A stretch of 64,000 nt of DNA. Origin: Capra hircus. Its lineage: Eukaryota; Chordata; Mammalia; Artiodactyla; Bovidae. Below are positions 1-11,410 of the stretch, piece by piece. How positions within the stretch are numbered: position 1 is the first letter of the stretch; each line of letters opens with the position of its first letter. A model generated the notes under the pieces. That model made no database searches and was not told the DNA's origin. It saw only the letters and a program-made list of their open reading frames with translations. The DNA is taken from the NCBI RefSeq assembly GCF_001704415.2, contig NC_030823.1:77314458-77378457 (forward strand), given 5' to 3'. The position numbers were made by a program, and so were the translations under genes.

Positions 1-117
1 ACAGCAAGTGACCACCAATACTTTCCATGTGGACAGACACACGTGTCCTGAGTCAATACCTGGTCACAACTAAGAGATTCATGTTGCCTCAAGGTTGGTG
101 CAAGATTTGCCCCTGTC

Positions 118-265
118 TTTTTTTAGGTAATTCACTTTTATTTATCTTTTTAATTGGAGCACAACTGCATGACAACGCTGTGCTAGTTTCTGCTGCACAA
201 CAGCATGGATCAGCTACCTGTATACGTACGTGCCCTCCCTATGGGCCTCCCTCCTATGCACCCTT
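118..265 (-). mobile_element. L1 3' end fragment
   Basis: The T-rich start followed by the antisense of the ruminant L1 3' terminus (taattggagcacaactgcat, then a 'gtttctgctgcacaacagca' stretch) marks a short L1 tail on the minus strand. It is diverged and 5'-truncated. Confidence 0.75.
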
Positions 266-392
266 ACAGTTCTAAAGAAGACAGGGACAGCCACTGGGGG
301 TTGATCGGTGTCCTTCAGAAGGATACATCCAAATCCCCCTAGGAGCCCTGAATGTGACCTTACTGGAAACAGAGTCTTTGCAACAAGCAGTA

Positions 393-528
393 GGGACTTC
401 CCCGGGGGTCCAGCAGTTAAGAATCCACCTGCCAATGCAGGGGACACAGGTTTGACCCCTAGTCGGGGAACCAAGATTCCTGTCTGCCACAACTGAGACC
501 CATCACCGCCACACGTAATTAAATACTA
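393..528 (+). mobile_element. CHR-type tRNA-derived SINE
   Basis: Box-B-like core 'ggtttgacccctagtcgggg' preceded by 'ggtccagcagttaagaatcc', the layout of the tRNA-Glu-derived SINE of Cetartiodactyla. It interrupts the MLT1-like LTR. Confidence 0.85.
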
Positions 529-700
529 ATGCTAAAACACTGGTGCCTTTATGGGAGGAAGGACACAGAGAAAGAGAGACGCCAACGACGGCCAGCGACT
601 ACCAGAGGGGACCTCAGAGGAAGCGCAGTCCTGCCGGCGCCCTGCTTTCAAACCTCCAGCCTCAAGAACTCGAGAGTAAGTGGTGGTGTTTTAAAGCGCC

Positions 701-891
701 CGGGGTCCCCGGGTGGCTCAAAGAACCCGCCTGCCAGCGCGGGAGACCTGGGTTCAGCCCCTGAAGATTTCCCCAGAGGAGGAAACGGCAGCCCTCGCCA
801 GTACTCTGGACCGGGAAATCCCGTGGACACAGGAGTCTGGTGGGCTACAGTCCATGAGGTCGCACAGAGTGGGGCACGGCTTAGTGACGAA
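701..891 (+). mobile_element. Bov-tA SINE
   Basis: A tRNA-like head (ggtggctcaaagaacccgcc) is followed by the BovA body (ccagaggaggaaacggcagc, tggtgggctacagtccatga). This is a second, younger insertion in the same LTR, between 'ttttaaagc' and 'aaaccaccc'. Confidence 0.9.
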
Positions 892-1128
892 AGCACCACG
901 CACCACAAACCACCCAGCTGGTGGTGGTTTGCTGTGCAGCCCTGGGAAGCTAACGTGTCGCGCTGGCAGGGAGTTTCCTCTCCCGCGTCAAGGGGTAAGC
1001 GCTGCTAGGCGTGCATCTTGCTGGGTCTCCGTAACACCCTGATAACCCGACCGCCTAACCCTCCTGCCACCAGCTCTGAGCTAGAGAAGCGATCCTCCGA
1101 TTCCGCCAGTTTTGCACGCACTTGTTTA

Positions 1129-1155
1129 CGTGTGTGTGTGCTCGTGTGTGTGTGC
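1129..1155. repeat. short (TG)n tract
   Basis: Two TG runs separated by 'ctcg'. Confidence 0.9.
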
Positions 1156-1264
1156 AATTTTACTGCTCATTTTTATTCTTTCTTATTTTTTAAGGCTGCT
1201 TTGCTGTGGACCATTTCTAAAGTCTTCATTGAATTTGTTACGATATTGCTTCTGCTATGTTTTG

Positions 1265-1372
1265 GTTTTTTGGCCACGAGGCATGTGGGGTCCTAACTCC
1301 CCAACCCGGGATGGAACCCACATCCCCTGCAACGGATGGTGAAGCCTTAACCACTGGACCACCAGGGAAGTC
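1265..1372 (-). mobile_element. CHR SINE
   Basis: Reverse complement of the CHR head: 'taaccactggaccaccaggg' closes the element at its right end. Confidence 0.9.
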
Positions 1373-1609
1373 TCTAATTTTATTGCCACTTATTATTCAT
1401 TACTTATTTTATTATTTATTTTAAAATTGCAGTATGCAGTTTTATCACGTGTGCAAATCCGTGTCATCACGACCAGAATCAACGTCCAGAGCAGCAAACG
1501 CTCCCTTGCCCCATCCCTTTACCCCGTGACAAGCCCTTCCTCGCTCCCCTCCCCTAAAATCTGGCAGCTGCTAATCTGTTCTCCATCATTATAATTCTGT
1601 TGTCTCAAT

Positions 1610-1918
1610 CAGATCAGTTCAGTCCAGTCGCTCAGTCGTGTCCGACTCTTTGCAACCCCATGGGTTGCAGCTCACCAGGCCTCCCTGTCCATCACTAACT
1701 CATACAGCTTGCTCAGACTCATGTTCATTGAGTCGGTGATGCCATCCAGCCATCTCATCCTCTGTCGTCCCCTTCTCCTCCTGCCCTCAGTCTTTCCCAG
1801 CATCAGGGTCTTTTCCAATGAGTCAGCTCTTCGCATCAGGTGGCCAAGGTATTGGAGTTTCAGCTTCAGCATCAGTCCTGGCAATGAATATTCAGGACTG
1901 ATTTCCTTTAGGATTGAC
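1610..1918 (-). mobile_element. BovB LINE, 5'-truncated
   Basis: The antisense BovB 3' end (cagttcagtccagtcgctca) runs to 'ctgatttcctttaggattga'. A probable 11-bp target duplication with two mismatches flanks it: gttgtctcaat (1599-1609) and gttgtcttcat (1919-1929). Confidence 0.9.
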
Positions 1919-2480
1919 GTTGTCTTCATACTGTTACTTGAACAGAATCATATGAAACGTCATGCTTTCCTACTCAGAAAAGCTCCCCTGAGACCCGTCC
2001 AGCCCACAGTGGCTTCTCCCCTTTGGTTGCTGAGGGCTGTTCCATGGTCTGGGTGTGCTGTCACGGGTGGCTTAACCGGTTACCTGCTGAAGGACTTTGG
2101 GGTTATTTTCAGTTCGGGGCTACTGTAAGTAAAGCTGCTATGAATATTCACATGCAGATTTTGACGTAAAGATGAGTCTTCAGTTCTCTGGATAGATGCC
2201 CAAGAGTGCAGATGCTGGGTTGTATGATACGTGCATGTTTACCGTTCCTCAGAGCAGAGGCACCATGGGATACTTCAAGCAGCGAGGCGGGAGCCACCGG
2301 TTTCTCACCCCCGGCAGCGCTCCGGGCGGGCACTGCACTGCACTTCAGCCGTTCTGTTAGCTGCGTCATAGCTTGTTATAATTTTAACATGCATTTCGCT
2401 AATGACTAATGATGCTGAACACCTTCTCATGTGCTTATCTGCCACTTGCATACCCTCTTTGGTGAAGTGTCTGTTCATAT

Positions 2481-2533
2481 CTTTTTTTTAATAGGAGGAT
2501 AATTTAACTGCTTTACAGTGTTATGGTGGTCTG
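2481..2533 (-). mobile_element. short L1 3' tip nested in old L1
   Basis: 'ttttttttaataggaggata...ctttacagtgttatggtg' is the antisense of a ruminant L1 3' terminus. It interrupts L1M sequence that resumes after it. Confidence 0.6.
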
Positions 2534-2884
2534 ATTGGACTGTTTGAGAGTTTTCTGTTTTGCTTTTTATTTTTTTACTGTTGAGTTTTGAGAGTTCTTT
2601 ACATAGTCCAGATACAAGGTACTTGTCAGGTATGTGATTTGCAAGTATTTTTTTCCCAATCTGTAGGTTATCTTTTCATCTTCTTCACCGGGTCTTTTAC
2701 AGGGCAGCAGTTTCTCATGTTGATGAAGTCCAATTTCTCAATTTTTTCTTGTATGAATTGTTCTTTGGATGTCAAGTCTATAAATTCTTTGCCTAACTCT
2801 AAGTTCCAAAACTTTTCTATTTTTTCCTGAAAGTTTGATAGATTTACATTTCCTATTTCACATGATACATTTTGAGTTAATTGG

Positions 2885-2913
2885 CGGGGGGCGGGGGGCG
2901 GGGGGCGGGGGGC
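2885..2913 (+). repeat. (GGGGGGC)4 minisatellite, G-quadruplex-prone
   Basis: Four runs of six G (2886-2891, 2893-2898, 2900-2905, 2907-2912) are separated by single C. This satisfies the classical G-quadruplex rule with one-base loops. Confidence 0.95.
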
Positions 2914-3204
2914 TTAGTTCGAGGTTCATTTATCTGCCCACGGATGTTCTATTGCTCTAGCACCATTTGTTGAAAAGCCTATTCTTCTTCTATTGCATTG
3001 TTTTTGTATTATTGTCAAAAACCACAGGACATATTTGTGGAATAAGAGTTACTCAGTGGGATTTTTAATGAGAAACACTGCAATTTATATGGATGTTATT
3101 CTACAATAAAAAATCCCTCCACTTTTCTTCTTAAAAGAAAATCGTGTTTTTTGCCTACCAATGCAAACTCAACTCATCTAAGCTGTCATTCAGCTCTTAG
3201 ACCC

Positions 3205-3465
3205 AGACAGAGCAGGCAAGCTTACTGAGCATTCAACAAACATTTACTCACAAGCTACCTTAACCCACACATTGTGCTGAGTGCTGGGGATGGAGCAATG
3301 AGGGAAAAAAAAAACTTCCATTTCTTTGAGGATTTTATAGTCTAGAAGAGGATACCCACAAACGTGTAGATGAAAAATGTGTTTTATAATGGCAAACAGT
3401 GTAAGTGTTATACAGAAATATAAATCAGGATACAGAGAGGTTGAAAAGCGGGTCTTGAAACAGGT
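3205..3465 (-). mobile_element. L2-like ancient repeat
   Basis: 'cattcaacaaacatttactc...tgtgctgagtgctggggat' resembles the antisense L2 3' end. Diverged and without coding frame. Confidence 0.5.
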
Positions 3466-3469
3466 GATC

Positions 3470-3562
3470 AGGGAATTCCCTGAGTCCAGCGGTTATGCCT
3501 CCACGCTCTCACTGCCTGGGACCCGGGTTCAGTCCCCAGTCAGGGAACTAAATCCTATAAGC
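3470..3562 (+). mobile_element. CHR SINE
   Basis: 'gggacccgggttcagtcccc' followed by 'agtcagggaactaaatcc' gives the box-B region and the diagnostic downstream segment. Confidence 0.85.
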
Positions 3563-4105
3563 CATGCAGTGCTGCTGAAACGGAACGAGAGTGTTCCCTG
3601 AGGACATGAGACATCGTGGAGTGATGGGCTGAGTCAAGCAAGCAGAGAGGGACCCAAAAGAGAAAAAGTCTCGGAGGTCGGAGCAGGCTCAGTACACCTA
3701 GAAACAGGAAACTGGCCTTTCGCGTCTGAGGAGGGTGATCTAAGGCAAAGGATGGGCAACAGGAAAGCAAGGCCTTAGACATCCCACACGGAGCCTAAAC
3801 ACCCCAATCTCTTTGTGCCTCCTGGTCAAGATGGTCCAAGAAAGAGTGGTAGAAAGACCCTCATCACTGCGCTTGGCTCTACTGCCTTTCTCAAAGCTTG
3901 CAGTATGGTTTGTAGGCCATCATGCAATCACTTGGTAAAACTTCTGTGTCCCGACTGTGGACAGCGGGTTGCGATAAGTCCCTGGAATTCAAAGCAAAAT
4001 AGAGCACGGTGCCTACACCTGATGAGTTATCAGAACAGTGGGGCTGGGGGAGCATTCAATAGCACCATGGTGCCTACACGTGATAAGCAGATGCCCGAGA
4101 ACCGA
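3563..4105. other. no gene recognised
   Basis: Apparently unique sequence. The short open frames show no known domain. Confidence 0.6.
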
Positions 4106-4107
4106 GA

Positions 4108-4285
4108 CTTGCGCTGGCAGCCCAGTGGTTAAGAATCTGCCTTCTCGTGCAGAGGACAAGGGTTCGATCCGTGGTCAGGGAACTAAGATCCCACACGCCG
4201 CAGGGCAACTAAGCCCACGCTCTGCAACTGGACGAAGTCCGCGCACCACGCTGCAGACCCAGCACGGCCAAAATCAGAAACAAAC
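4108..4285 (+). mobile_element. CHR SINE, long form
   Basis: Head 'agcccagtggttaagaatct', box-B-like 'gggttcgatccgtggtcagg', then the 'gcaactaagcccacgctctg' segment of the longer CHR subtype. Confidence 0.85.
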
Positions 4286-6310
4286 TAGTAATTAATGAAA
4301 TACTTGTGAGCATAGAACAAGAATGTTGTGAGAACACAGAGAAGGAAGTCTTAGGGTTTGCAAAGTTAGACGAGGGCATCAGTAAGTGAAGAATATTTGA
4401 ACTGGATCTTGAAGGATGGGTAAGACAGAAAACAAAGAACGCTTTAGCAGAGGAGCAGGAACGGCAAAGGAGTGTGATGTCAGGCGTGTCCTTATCTCGG
4501 TCGCTTCGCAGAGTGTTACTCATCTTCCACTCGTGGCAACACGGCTCTGATGACTAGAATTATCTGTTTTCCTGGATATGGTTCAACAGAAAGGAATGCC
4601 AAGCTCTTTAAAAATTCTGACAACATGATGACTCTGGGGGATACTATCTCAAAATTTACTTCATGTACCTAAAATGTTCTAACCCTAGACATAAGCCTAT
4701 TTTGCTTAATATCACCCAATCTCTCTTTTATCAGGCAAATCCACCCAATAAATTTGCCTCCACTAGCCTTTCTCCTCATGACTTCTGCCCTGGGTCTAGT
4801 ATTAGAAGGAACATCCATCCCTTCATTGCTGAGACTGGACACGTCTCATGATTTCAAGTTTGAGTGTCCTGTCTGACCGCTCCAATTAAATAAACTGCTT
4901 TTTATCATCATCATTTGCAACATTCCAAGAATTGTATTAAGCGCTGAGCTGAAGCAAGAAATTCTACTCCTTGGACCTCTATTAAAGGAACTGACAATAT
5001 TACTGGGGAAACAGGTGCCAAATTCACGAACTATCTGGGAAACGATTTTGGCCCCTCAAACAGAACTGGCCACAAACTCTCACAGAGTAGGTTGTCTCCT
5101 GCATAGGATTCCTGCCACACACAGGCTGAGGATGCACTAACTGAACTTTAGTGAGAGAATTGCTTCTCTACATTTTCAGTATATCCATGAAATGCAAATA
5201 TTTAGAAAAGAGTAGAACTTCTGAGTAATGTCCTAAAATAAAGGTGTCATTTGGGTTCAGGAGAAAGGTTTGATTTTCAAGTATCAGCTTGTTCTGGGAG
5301 AGATGAGTCTGAACAGACCACAGTCATTAGGGGTGGTGTGTGCGGTACGCCAGGACGAGAGCAGGTATCAGAAGGAAGAGATGGGCGAGGACCAGATACA
5401 AAGTCTGCCCTTCTCACACTTTTACATTATTTCATGATAAAATTTGTAGGTATTTTTAAAAGTAGAATGAATTTACCCTTTGGGCAGATAACCAACGTTA
5501 TTTGTACATGAGTGGTAAATGCAGCTATTATGAATCAGAACTTAAAATATTTTATTACATGGAAAACTATTCATTAGCAGGAAAACATGAGTAGGCTAGA
5601 AATTCACAAGTAGACTAGAAAACCTTATGCAAAACAATGGCAACTCAAAGGAAGAAAGAGAGAAGGGGGAAAAGAACCACAGTGTTACTGATGCGGTCAG
5701 TCAGCAAGGAACGCTTCTCACGCTGAGCTTTTTAATGTTTCTACAATGAATGTTCTTTACTCCAGCATTAAGAGAAATAACAAAACTTATTTAAAGGGGA
5801 AAAAAGACTCTGATTTGAATCCTTCTTCCAGCTGCACAGATTCTGGAGATCAGCCTTCCCATCCAGGCAGCACTGCCTACTGAGCGGTCCCCGTCGCTCA
5901 GGCTGCTTCACCCCAAGCGGGAGCTGCGGCCCCAGCCCCCTCCTCAGGTGCCCGCAGCGCTGAGCTGGAGGTGGGCGCTTGCTCTGAGGACTCACTGTCT
6001 TTCCTGGAATGTACACTGTGGTCGAGATGGGAAGGGATTTTCAGACTCATGGTTTAAAATGACATGATGAAACACTCAGAGGGGGAGGACGAGGTGGACG
6101 AGATGTTCCCAAGCTCTCAGAAGAGAAGTTCCAAAAATGAATTTCTTTTTCCTTGAATCTATTGTTTATTTTTCTAAGTATGATGTGAATCAGAGGACAG
6201 GGGGCTGTCTCAATCACAAGATTTTAAAAATCCAGAGAGCTGATGAAATTTATTGTACTACAACCCTCTAAATATTTTAAAATATCTAATGAAAAAGGGG
6301 TACTGCACCT
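4286..6310. other. about 2 kb largely unique DNA
   Basis: No convincing gene. The part at about 4300-4470, including 'gaactggatcttgaaggatg', may be remnant L2. A small GC-richer patch lies at 5870-5990. The rest is AT-rich and featureless. Confidence 0.5.
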
Positions 6311-6311
6311 A

Positions 6312-6602
6312 CATTTTTTAATGGAAGTATAGGTGATCTACAACGTGCTGTTAGATCAGGTGTACAGCAAGGAGATTCAGTTGTACATATGTGTGTGTGT
6401 TTACATTCATTGTCAGGTTTTCTTCCCTTATAGGTTATTACAAGATATTGAGGGGAGTTACCCGTGTTACACAGTAGGACTCTGTTGTTTACCTGTTTGA
6501 TATATAGTGTATCTGTTAATCCCAGCTTCTAATTTAGCCCTCCCTCGCTTTCCCCTGTGGAAACCATAGGTTTGTTTTCCATGACTGTGCATCTATTTCT
6601 TA
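6312..6602 (-). mobile_element. L1 (L1MA-like) 3' UTR
   Basis: Antisense landmarks in order: 'caggtgtacagcaaggagat', 'cccttataggttattacaag', 'cctccctcgctttcccctgt', and 'gtttgttttccatgactgtg'. Confidence 0.85.
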
Positions 6603-6662
6603 TATACACACACACACACACACACATATATACACACACACACATATACATGCATACAAATA
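6603..6662. repeat. (CA)n/(TA)n microsatellite
   Basis: Alternating CA and TA dinucleotides with a few interruptions, abutting the L1 fragment. Confidence 0.9.
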
Positions 6663-6669
6663 CATTCAT

Positions 6670-7026
6670 ACATGTATACACACTACTCACATATATGTAC
6701 CCGCCCCCAACCAGAGCTGGAGGAGCTCTATAATGACCCCACAGAGGACAACTGACCGAGAAACCAAAACGTCCTGGAAAAGATCAACACACTCACCTTT
6801 AAAGAGAACATTTTGAGCAATTTCACATAAATTTAAGACACAGTAATTGTGCAGCATTACAATTCTGTGTGTTTCATGCTTTGTTTCAAAACATGCAATA
6901 TTGCAGCACCTTTATTCTTCAAATCAAGAAAAGTAACACTAATGTAAATCATGTGTTCTCTGAATTTTCAAATACATGCATGCTTCCCACTTGACATCAG
7001 CGTCCCCTACAGAAATTGGAATTTTC
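6670..7026. other. no gene recognised
   Basis: Apparently unique, AT-rich sequence. Confidence 0.6.
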
Positions 7027-7027
7027 T

Positions 7028-7190
7028 TGGTAAATTAATGTATTTAATTGGAGGCTAAATACTTTACAATATTGTAGTGGTTTTTACATTCATATGAATC
7101 AGCCATGGGTGTACAAAGAGCCGGGAATGATGAACATGTTTTTCCCAACTTCTCCCACCTCCACCTCACCATCTTCCCCAGCACATCCAC
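7028..7190 (-). mobile_element. ruminant L1 3' end
   Basis: 'tttaattggaggctaaatac' followed by 'tgaatcagccatgggtgtac' is the antisense L1 3' UTR. Confidence 0.85.
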
Positions 7191-7376
7191 TGTTTTCTTA
7201 GTGGGGCCAACTTCAGCCTAATTATCTGAGCTTTGTGACTGCTAGGGACAAGAAAAATGGCGTGAATTAAGGGGCCATGAAATGAGTTTTGAAAGAATCC
7301 ATAAGGAACCTAATTATCATGAGTGTAAACAAGAAAGAAGTCCCCAACCTGACCTACAGTCTTCAAAAACATTTCT

Positions 7377-7414
7377 TGTTATTTTTCTTTTTTCTTTCTT
7401 TTTTTTTTTTTTTT
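7377..7414. repeat. T-rich homopolymer tract
   Basis: T runs broken by single C bases, with no L1 or SINE visibly attached. Confidence 0.85.
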
Positions 7415-9526
7415 GAGGCATTTTCCTCTTTAAACTCCAAAGCTTCCTATTTTCAAAATACAGAGAACATTCCATGTCCTCGGCTTGCCTCTTCGTTTGT
7501 AAGACTTGTCCAGGTTATTATCCTCTTTCTTAAGGTCAGAGGTGAGAAAAGAGGTGCTCTGATGTATGTCTGTTTGGTTTTCACTTTAATTTTTTTACTT
7601 TCTAGTATCGGTTGAGAAACAACACTGTGATAATGAGGACAAAGAGGGGCCCCTACACCTGACCACAATAAAAAATCTTGGTTTCAAACATCTCACAATT
7701 GGCTGACCCATTTTTTTCCTACAGGCCAGCAGCTGCGTGAGTCACTGCTGTGTGTTTTGCCTGCCTTAGCAATGAGAGGGTTGGTGTAAATAGGAAGTGA
7801 TGAGGAAAATCAATTTGGGGAAACACATTTTTTCAAGGCTGTAACAGGAAGAGATAGGAAGCCCAGGAAGATACTTGATAGACATTCAACTCGGCAGAAA
7901 GGAGGAAGCAGCATGCTGAAGCACTCGGCTAGTTATTCTGAGTTGTTGAACGGAAACGGGATACAACAGAGAGAGAAGGGAGATAGGATGCGTTTTGTCG
8001 CATAGCAACGTGGAGGATGGAGCCCCTGCTCAGAGTGGAGGCCATCTGTCTGCATGAAAGACGAGGGAAAACACTTGTGAAAAAAAAAAAAAAGAAGAAG
8101 AATGAGGTGAATGAAATACAAAGAATACATGAGGTTCCATATTCCTCTTTGTGGTAATATAAAAATAATGCTATGACTATTCCAAGGTTATTTCCAAGCG
8201 TTGATTTTAATATGTGACGTGTGATGTTACCACCCTGGACTTTGTAGTAGCTCCTTGCTGTGGATCAAGCATTAGTCTCAAGGCTTTAATCTGGTGAAGT
8301 GTGTGGTGTTTATAATCTTTGAGGGGCACAATCTGGCCCTAAAAGTTAGTGTCCAATCAAATGAGTGGTCAGTGAAACCTCCCAGCTAGTTATGACCAGT
8401 GCAGCCAGGCTCTGCTTAGAAATGATGAGGAGTGGGGTTTTGCTGCATCTCAGATGGAAAAGGGGTGTCTGATCAGAAGGGACAGGGCACAGCATTGAGG
8501 CAGGAGCAGGCCCAGGCAGCATCTGCCTGCGAGTTCACCCAGCCTGAGCCGCACGGGGACCTCAACCACTGGGATCCCTCCACCAGTGCCCCTCAAGGCT
8601 TCCTTGGGTGGAAAGGGTCCCCTGGCTCAGAACCCCAGCCCACACGTGGACCTTAGAGAATCTCAGCAAATGACAGTCAAAAAAATCAGCAGTCAGTTAG
8701 CTTTCAGACAAATGGATAGTGTAGCGGCACGTGGGAGAGGGTGAGTTCACCTCCCTCTCTCCAGAGCGTGAGTCCTCCGAGGGCTGGCAGAGACCCTGCT
8801 GAACAGACAGACGTGGAGACGCACCAGCACCGTCTTCCTCTTAGGAAGCCCCGCGCGCAAGTGAGGAAATGTCCGAAGTGGATAAGCCCTTCCTTTCGGG
8901 ACAGGAAGCGCTCTCCAGAAATAATATGCCATTTCCTGCTGCAAAGATTATCTGCGCGGGGCTGATCCTGCTTCTGTAGAAATGGAACTGCCTACTTCCT
9001 TCCCTCCACCCCGGCACATCCCAAACCTGCCCCCTTCTCCGCCCCAGAGACCTATCAGAAAACCCTTGCCCAGGGACCAGACCTCTGGCTCCTCTCACGC
9101 TGGCTGGCGCTCGCCTGCGGCTTCTCTCCACAAACGGCCAGCAGAGTCCATCCGCCAGCAGCACCACAGGCGTTATTTTAGGGCAAATCATGGTTCCTTC
9201 CAAAACGAGAGGACTTACTCCATGGAAACCTTCACGATGGAGCCTGAGCAGAACCTCGTCGCCAGCACTGTTCTAATTTGGAGGAGATATTTACATGATA
9301 GTCCCTGGGGTGGAAACCCTCAAGGAGAACGCCAAAGAATTAGGCAGGAGATGAGCCGACACTGAGCTGGGAAAGAATGAGAAGCAGAAGTAACTGTCTC
9401 TTTCCCTCTGCTATCTTTCATCATTTTGTCCTGTGACTTTTTTTCATACTATCTTTTTTCACACTGATGTTATAGACGAACATTATGCTTAACAGCCAAA
9501 ACTTGGGAGTCAGAGTATTGAGTTCA
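7415..9526. other. about 2.1 kb repeat-poor DNA
   Basis: No recognisable repeat or domain. A consensus AP-1 core TGAGTCA lies at 7738-7744, just after a pyrimidine tract ending in CAG (7710-7724) that resembles a splice acceptor. The part at about 8430-9370 is GC-richer, with overlapping open frames on both strands and no identifiable product. Regulatory use is possible but unproven. Confidence 0.45.
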
Positions 9527-9657
9527 ACCATGGTTCAAAAAGACACATGCACCCCAATATTCATAACAGCACTATTCGCAATAGCCTGGACGTGGACATG
9601 GAAGCAGCCTAAATGTCCGTCAACAAAGGAATGGATAAAGAAGATGTGTGTATACAC

Positions 9658-10021
9658 CCAGTTCAGTTCAGTCGCTCAGTCCTATTTGACTCTGCGACCC
9701 CACGGACTGCAGCACGCCAGGCCTCCCTGTCCATCACCAACTCCTGGAGTTTACTCAAACTCATGTCCATCAAGTCTCTGATGCGATCCAACCATCTCAT
9801 CCTCTGTCGTCCCCTTCTCCTCCTGCCTTCCATCTTTCCCAGCATCAGGATCTTTTCAAATGAGTCAATTTCTTCACATAAGGTGGCCAAAGCATTGGAG
9901 CTTCAGCATCAGTCCTTTCAGTGAATATTCAGGACTGATTTCCTTTAGGATGGACTGCTTGGATCTCCTTGCTGTCCAAAGGACTCTCAAGAATCTTCTC
10001 CAACACCACAGTTCAAAAGCA
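9658..10021 (-). mobile_element. BovB LINE 3' fragment
   Basis: From the 'cagttcagttcagtcgctca' tail (antisense) to 'caacaccacagttcaaaagc'. Inserted between adjacent L1 blocks. Confidence 0.92.
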
Positions 10022-10140
10022 TATATATATACAATGGACTATTACTCAGCCATAAAAAAGAACAAAACTGAGTCATTTGCAGAGACATGGATAGACCTAG
10101 AGGCTATCATACAGAGTGAAGTAAGAGAGATAAAAACAAA

Positions 10141-10218
10141 GTATTAATGTATTTATTATTACTACTATTATATTAATTATTGATGTATATTAATATATAT
10201 TATACATGTATATACATA
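10141..10218. repeat. AT-rich low-complexity tract
   Basis: Irregular TAT/ATA/TTA array at the 5' junction of the following BovB copy. Confidence 0.8.
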
Positions 10219-10220
10219 AT

Positions 10221-10890
10221 GCAAAAAATGAAGATCATGGCATCTGGTCCCATCACTTCATGGCAAATAGATGGGGAAACAGTGGAAACACTGACAGACT
10301 ATTTTCTTGGGCTCCAAAATCACTGCAGACAGTGACTGCAGCCTTGAAATTAAAGACACTTGTTCCTTGGAAGAAAAGCTACGACAAACCTAGACAGTGT
10401 ATTAAAAAGCAGAGACATTACTTTGTTGACAAAGGTCTAGATAGTCTAAGCTGTGGATTTTTCAGTAGTCATGTATAGATGTGAGAATTAGACAATAAAA
10501 AAGGCTGAGCACCAAAGAATTGATGCCTTTGAACTGTGATGTTGAGGAAAACTCTTGACAGTCCCTTGGGGTGCAAGCAGATCAAACCAGTCCATTCTAA
10601 AGGAAATCAACCCTGAATATTCATTGGAAGGACTGATGCTGAAGCGGAAGCTCCAATCCTTTGGCCACCTGATGTGAAGAACTGACTCACTGGAAGACCC
10701 TGATGCTGGGAAAGATTGAGGGCAGGGAGAGAAAGGGGCAACAGACAACTAGATGGTTGGATGGCATCACTGACTCAATGGACATGAGTTTGAGCAAACT
10801 CCAGGAAATGGTGAAGGACAGGGAAGCCTGGCGTGCTACAGTTCATGGGGTTGCACAAAGTTGGACATGACTGATGGACTGAACAACAAC
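10221..10890 (+). mobile_element. BovB LINE 3' fragment
   Basis: Sense BovB from 'aagatcatggcatctggtcc', the segment after the RT core, to the terminal 'ggactgaacaacaacaaatg'. Stops and indels break the frame. It is opposite in orientation to the copy at 9658-10021, making an inverted repeat. Confidence 0.92.
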
Positions 10891-11242
10891 AAATGAATAT
10901 ATGTGAAAGCTGAAAAAAATTATATAGATGATCTTATTTGCAAAGCAGAAACAGAGACACAGAGGTAGTGTATGACACCAAGAGGGGGATGGGGGATGGG
11001 CTGAGTTGGGAGACTGGGACTGACGTATATGCATGACTAAGAGATGACTGATGAGAACCTACGGTGTAGCTCAGGGGATTCTCCTCAGCGCTCTGTGCTG
11101 ACCTAAATGGGGAGGAAATCCAGAAAAGAGGGGATTTATGCATACATATAGCTGATTCACTTGGCTGTGCGGCAGAAACTAGCACAGCATTGTAAAGCAA
11201 CTGTACTCCAAAAAAAGTTTTGTTTTTGTTTTTTAATATCGG

Positions 11243-11410
11243 GTTCAATTCTAGATCCCCTATTGACCAGCTGGTAGCCTTTGGGTTTTCTTACCTGTAA
11301 AATGGGGGTAATCAGACCAAGTGCCTCCTGGGGTAGGAGATTCAGAAAAACAATTCAGACAAACACAAGCACAGAAAGTATACACTTACACAGTACATGC
11401 TTATTAAATA
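11243..11410 (+). mobile_element. MIR SINE
   Basis: Weak MIR core: 'gggttcaattctagatcc', then 'tgaccagctggtagcctttg' and 'ttacctgtaaaatgggggta'. Confidence 0.7.

Larger units (their letters stand above)
304..955 (+). mobile_element. MLT1-like MaLR LTR, split by two SINEs
   Basis: Three separated blocks read in order as one MLT1-type LTR: a 'gaatgtgaccttactggaaa' block near 348, a 'ctccagcctcaagaactcgaga' to 'ttttaaagc' block at about 534-698, and the terminal 'aaaccacccag...ggcagccctgg...taac' block at 908-952. The interruptions are a CHR SINE and a Bov-tA SINE. No internal retroviral coding sequence is visible. The family assignment is from memory of the consensus; the split layout is seen directly. 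Confidence 0.65.
1410..3060 (-). mobile_element. old L1 (L1M-type) 3' half, antisense
   Basis: Successive blocks match the antisense of an old L1 ORF2 end and 3' UTR in the right order: 'ctaatctgttctccatcatt', 'gctactgtaagtaaagctgc', 'catttcgctaatgactaatg', 'tggtgaagtgtctgttcata', and 'agcaccatttgttgaaaagc'. The element is interrupted by a BovB, a short ruminant L1 tip and a G-rich minisatellite. It is heavily diverged, with no coding capacity. Confidence 0.8.
9527..11235 (+). mobile_element. ruminant L1 3' portion, interrupted twice by BovB
   Basis: Sense L1 blocks at 9527-9657 (atgcaccccaatattcataa, catggaagcagcctaaatgt), 10022-10150 (acaatggactattactcagc) and 10890-11235 (agatgatcttatttgcaaag, ending gcaactgtactccaaaaaaa) form one collinear 3' end. 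Only the tip of ORF2 plus the 3' UTR is present. Confidence 0.9.

Noticed and set aside
2588..2830. 80-codon frame rich in Phe and Ser
   Set aside because: It lies antisense within the old L1M body.
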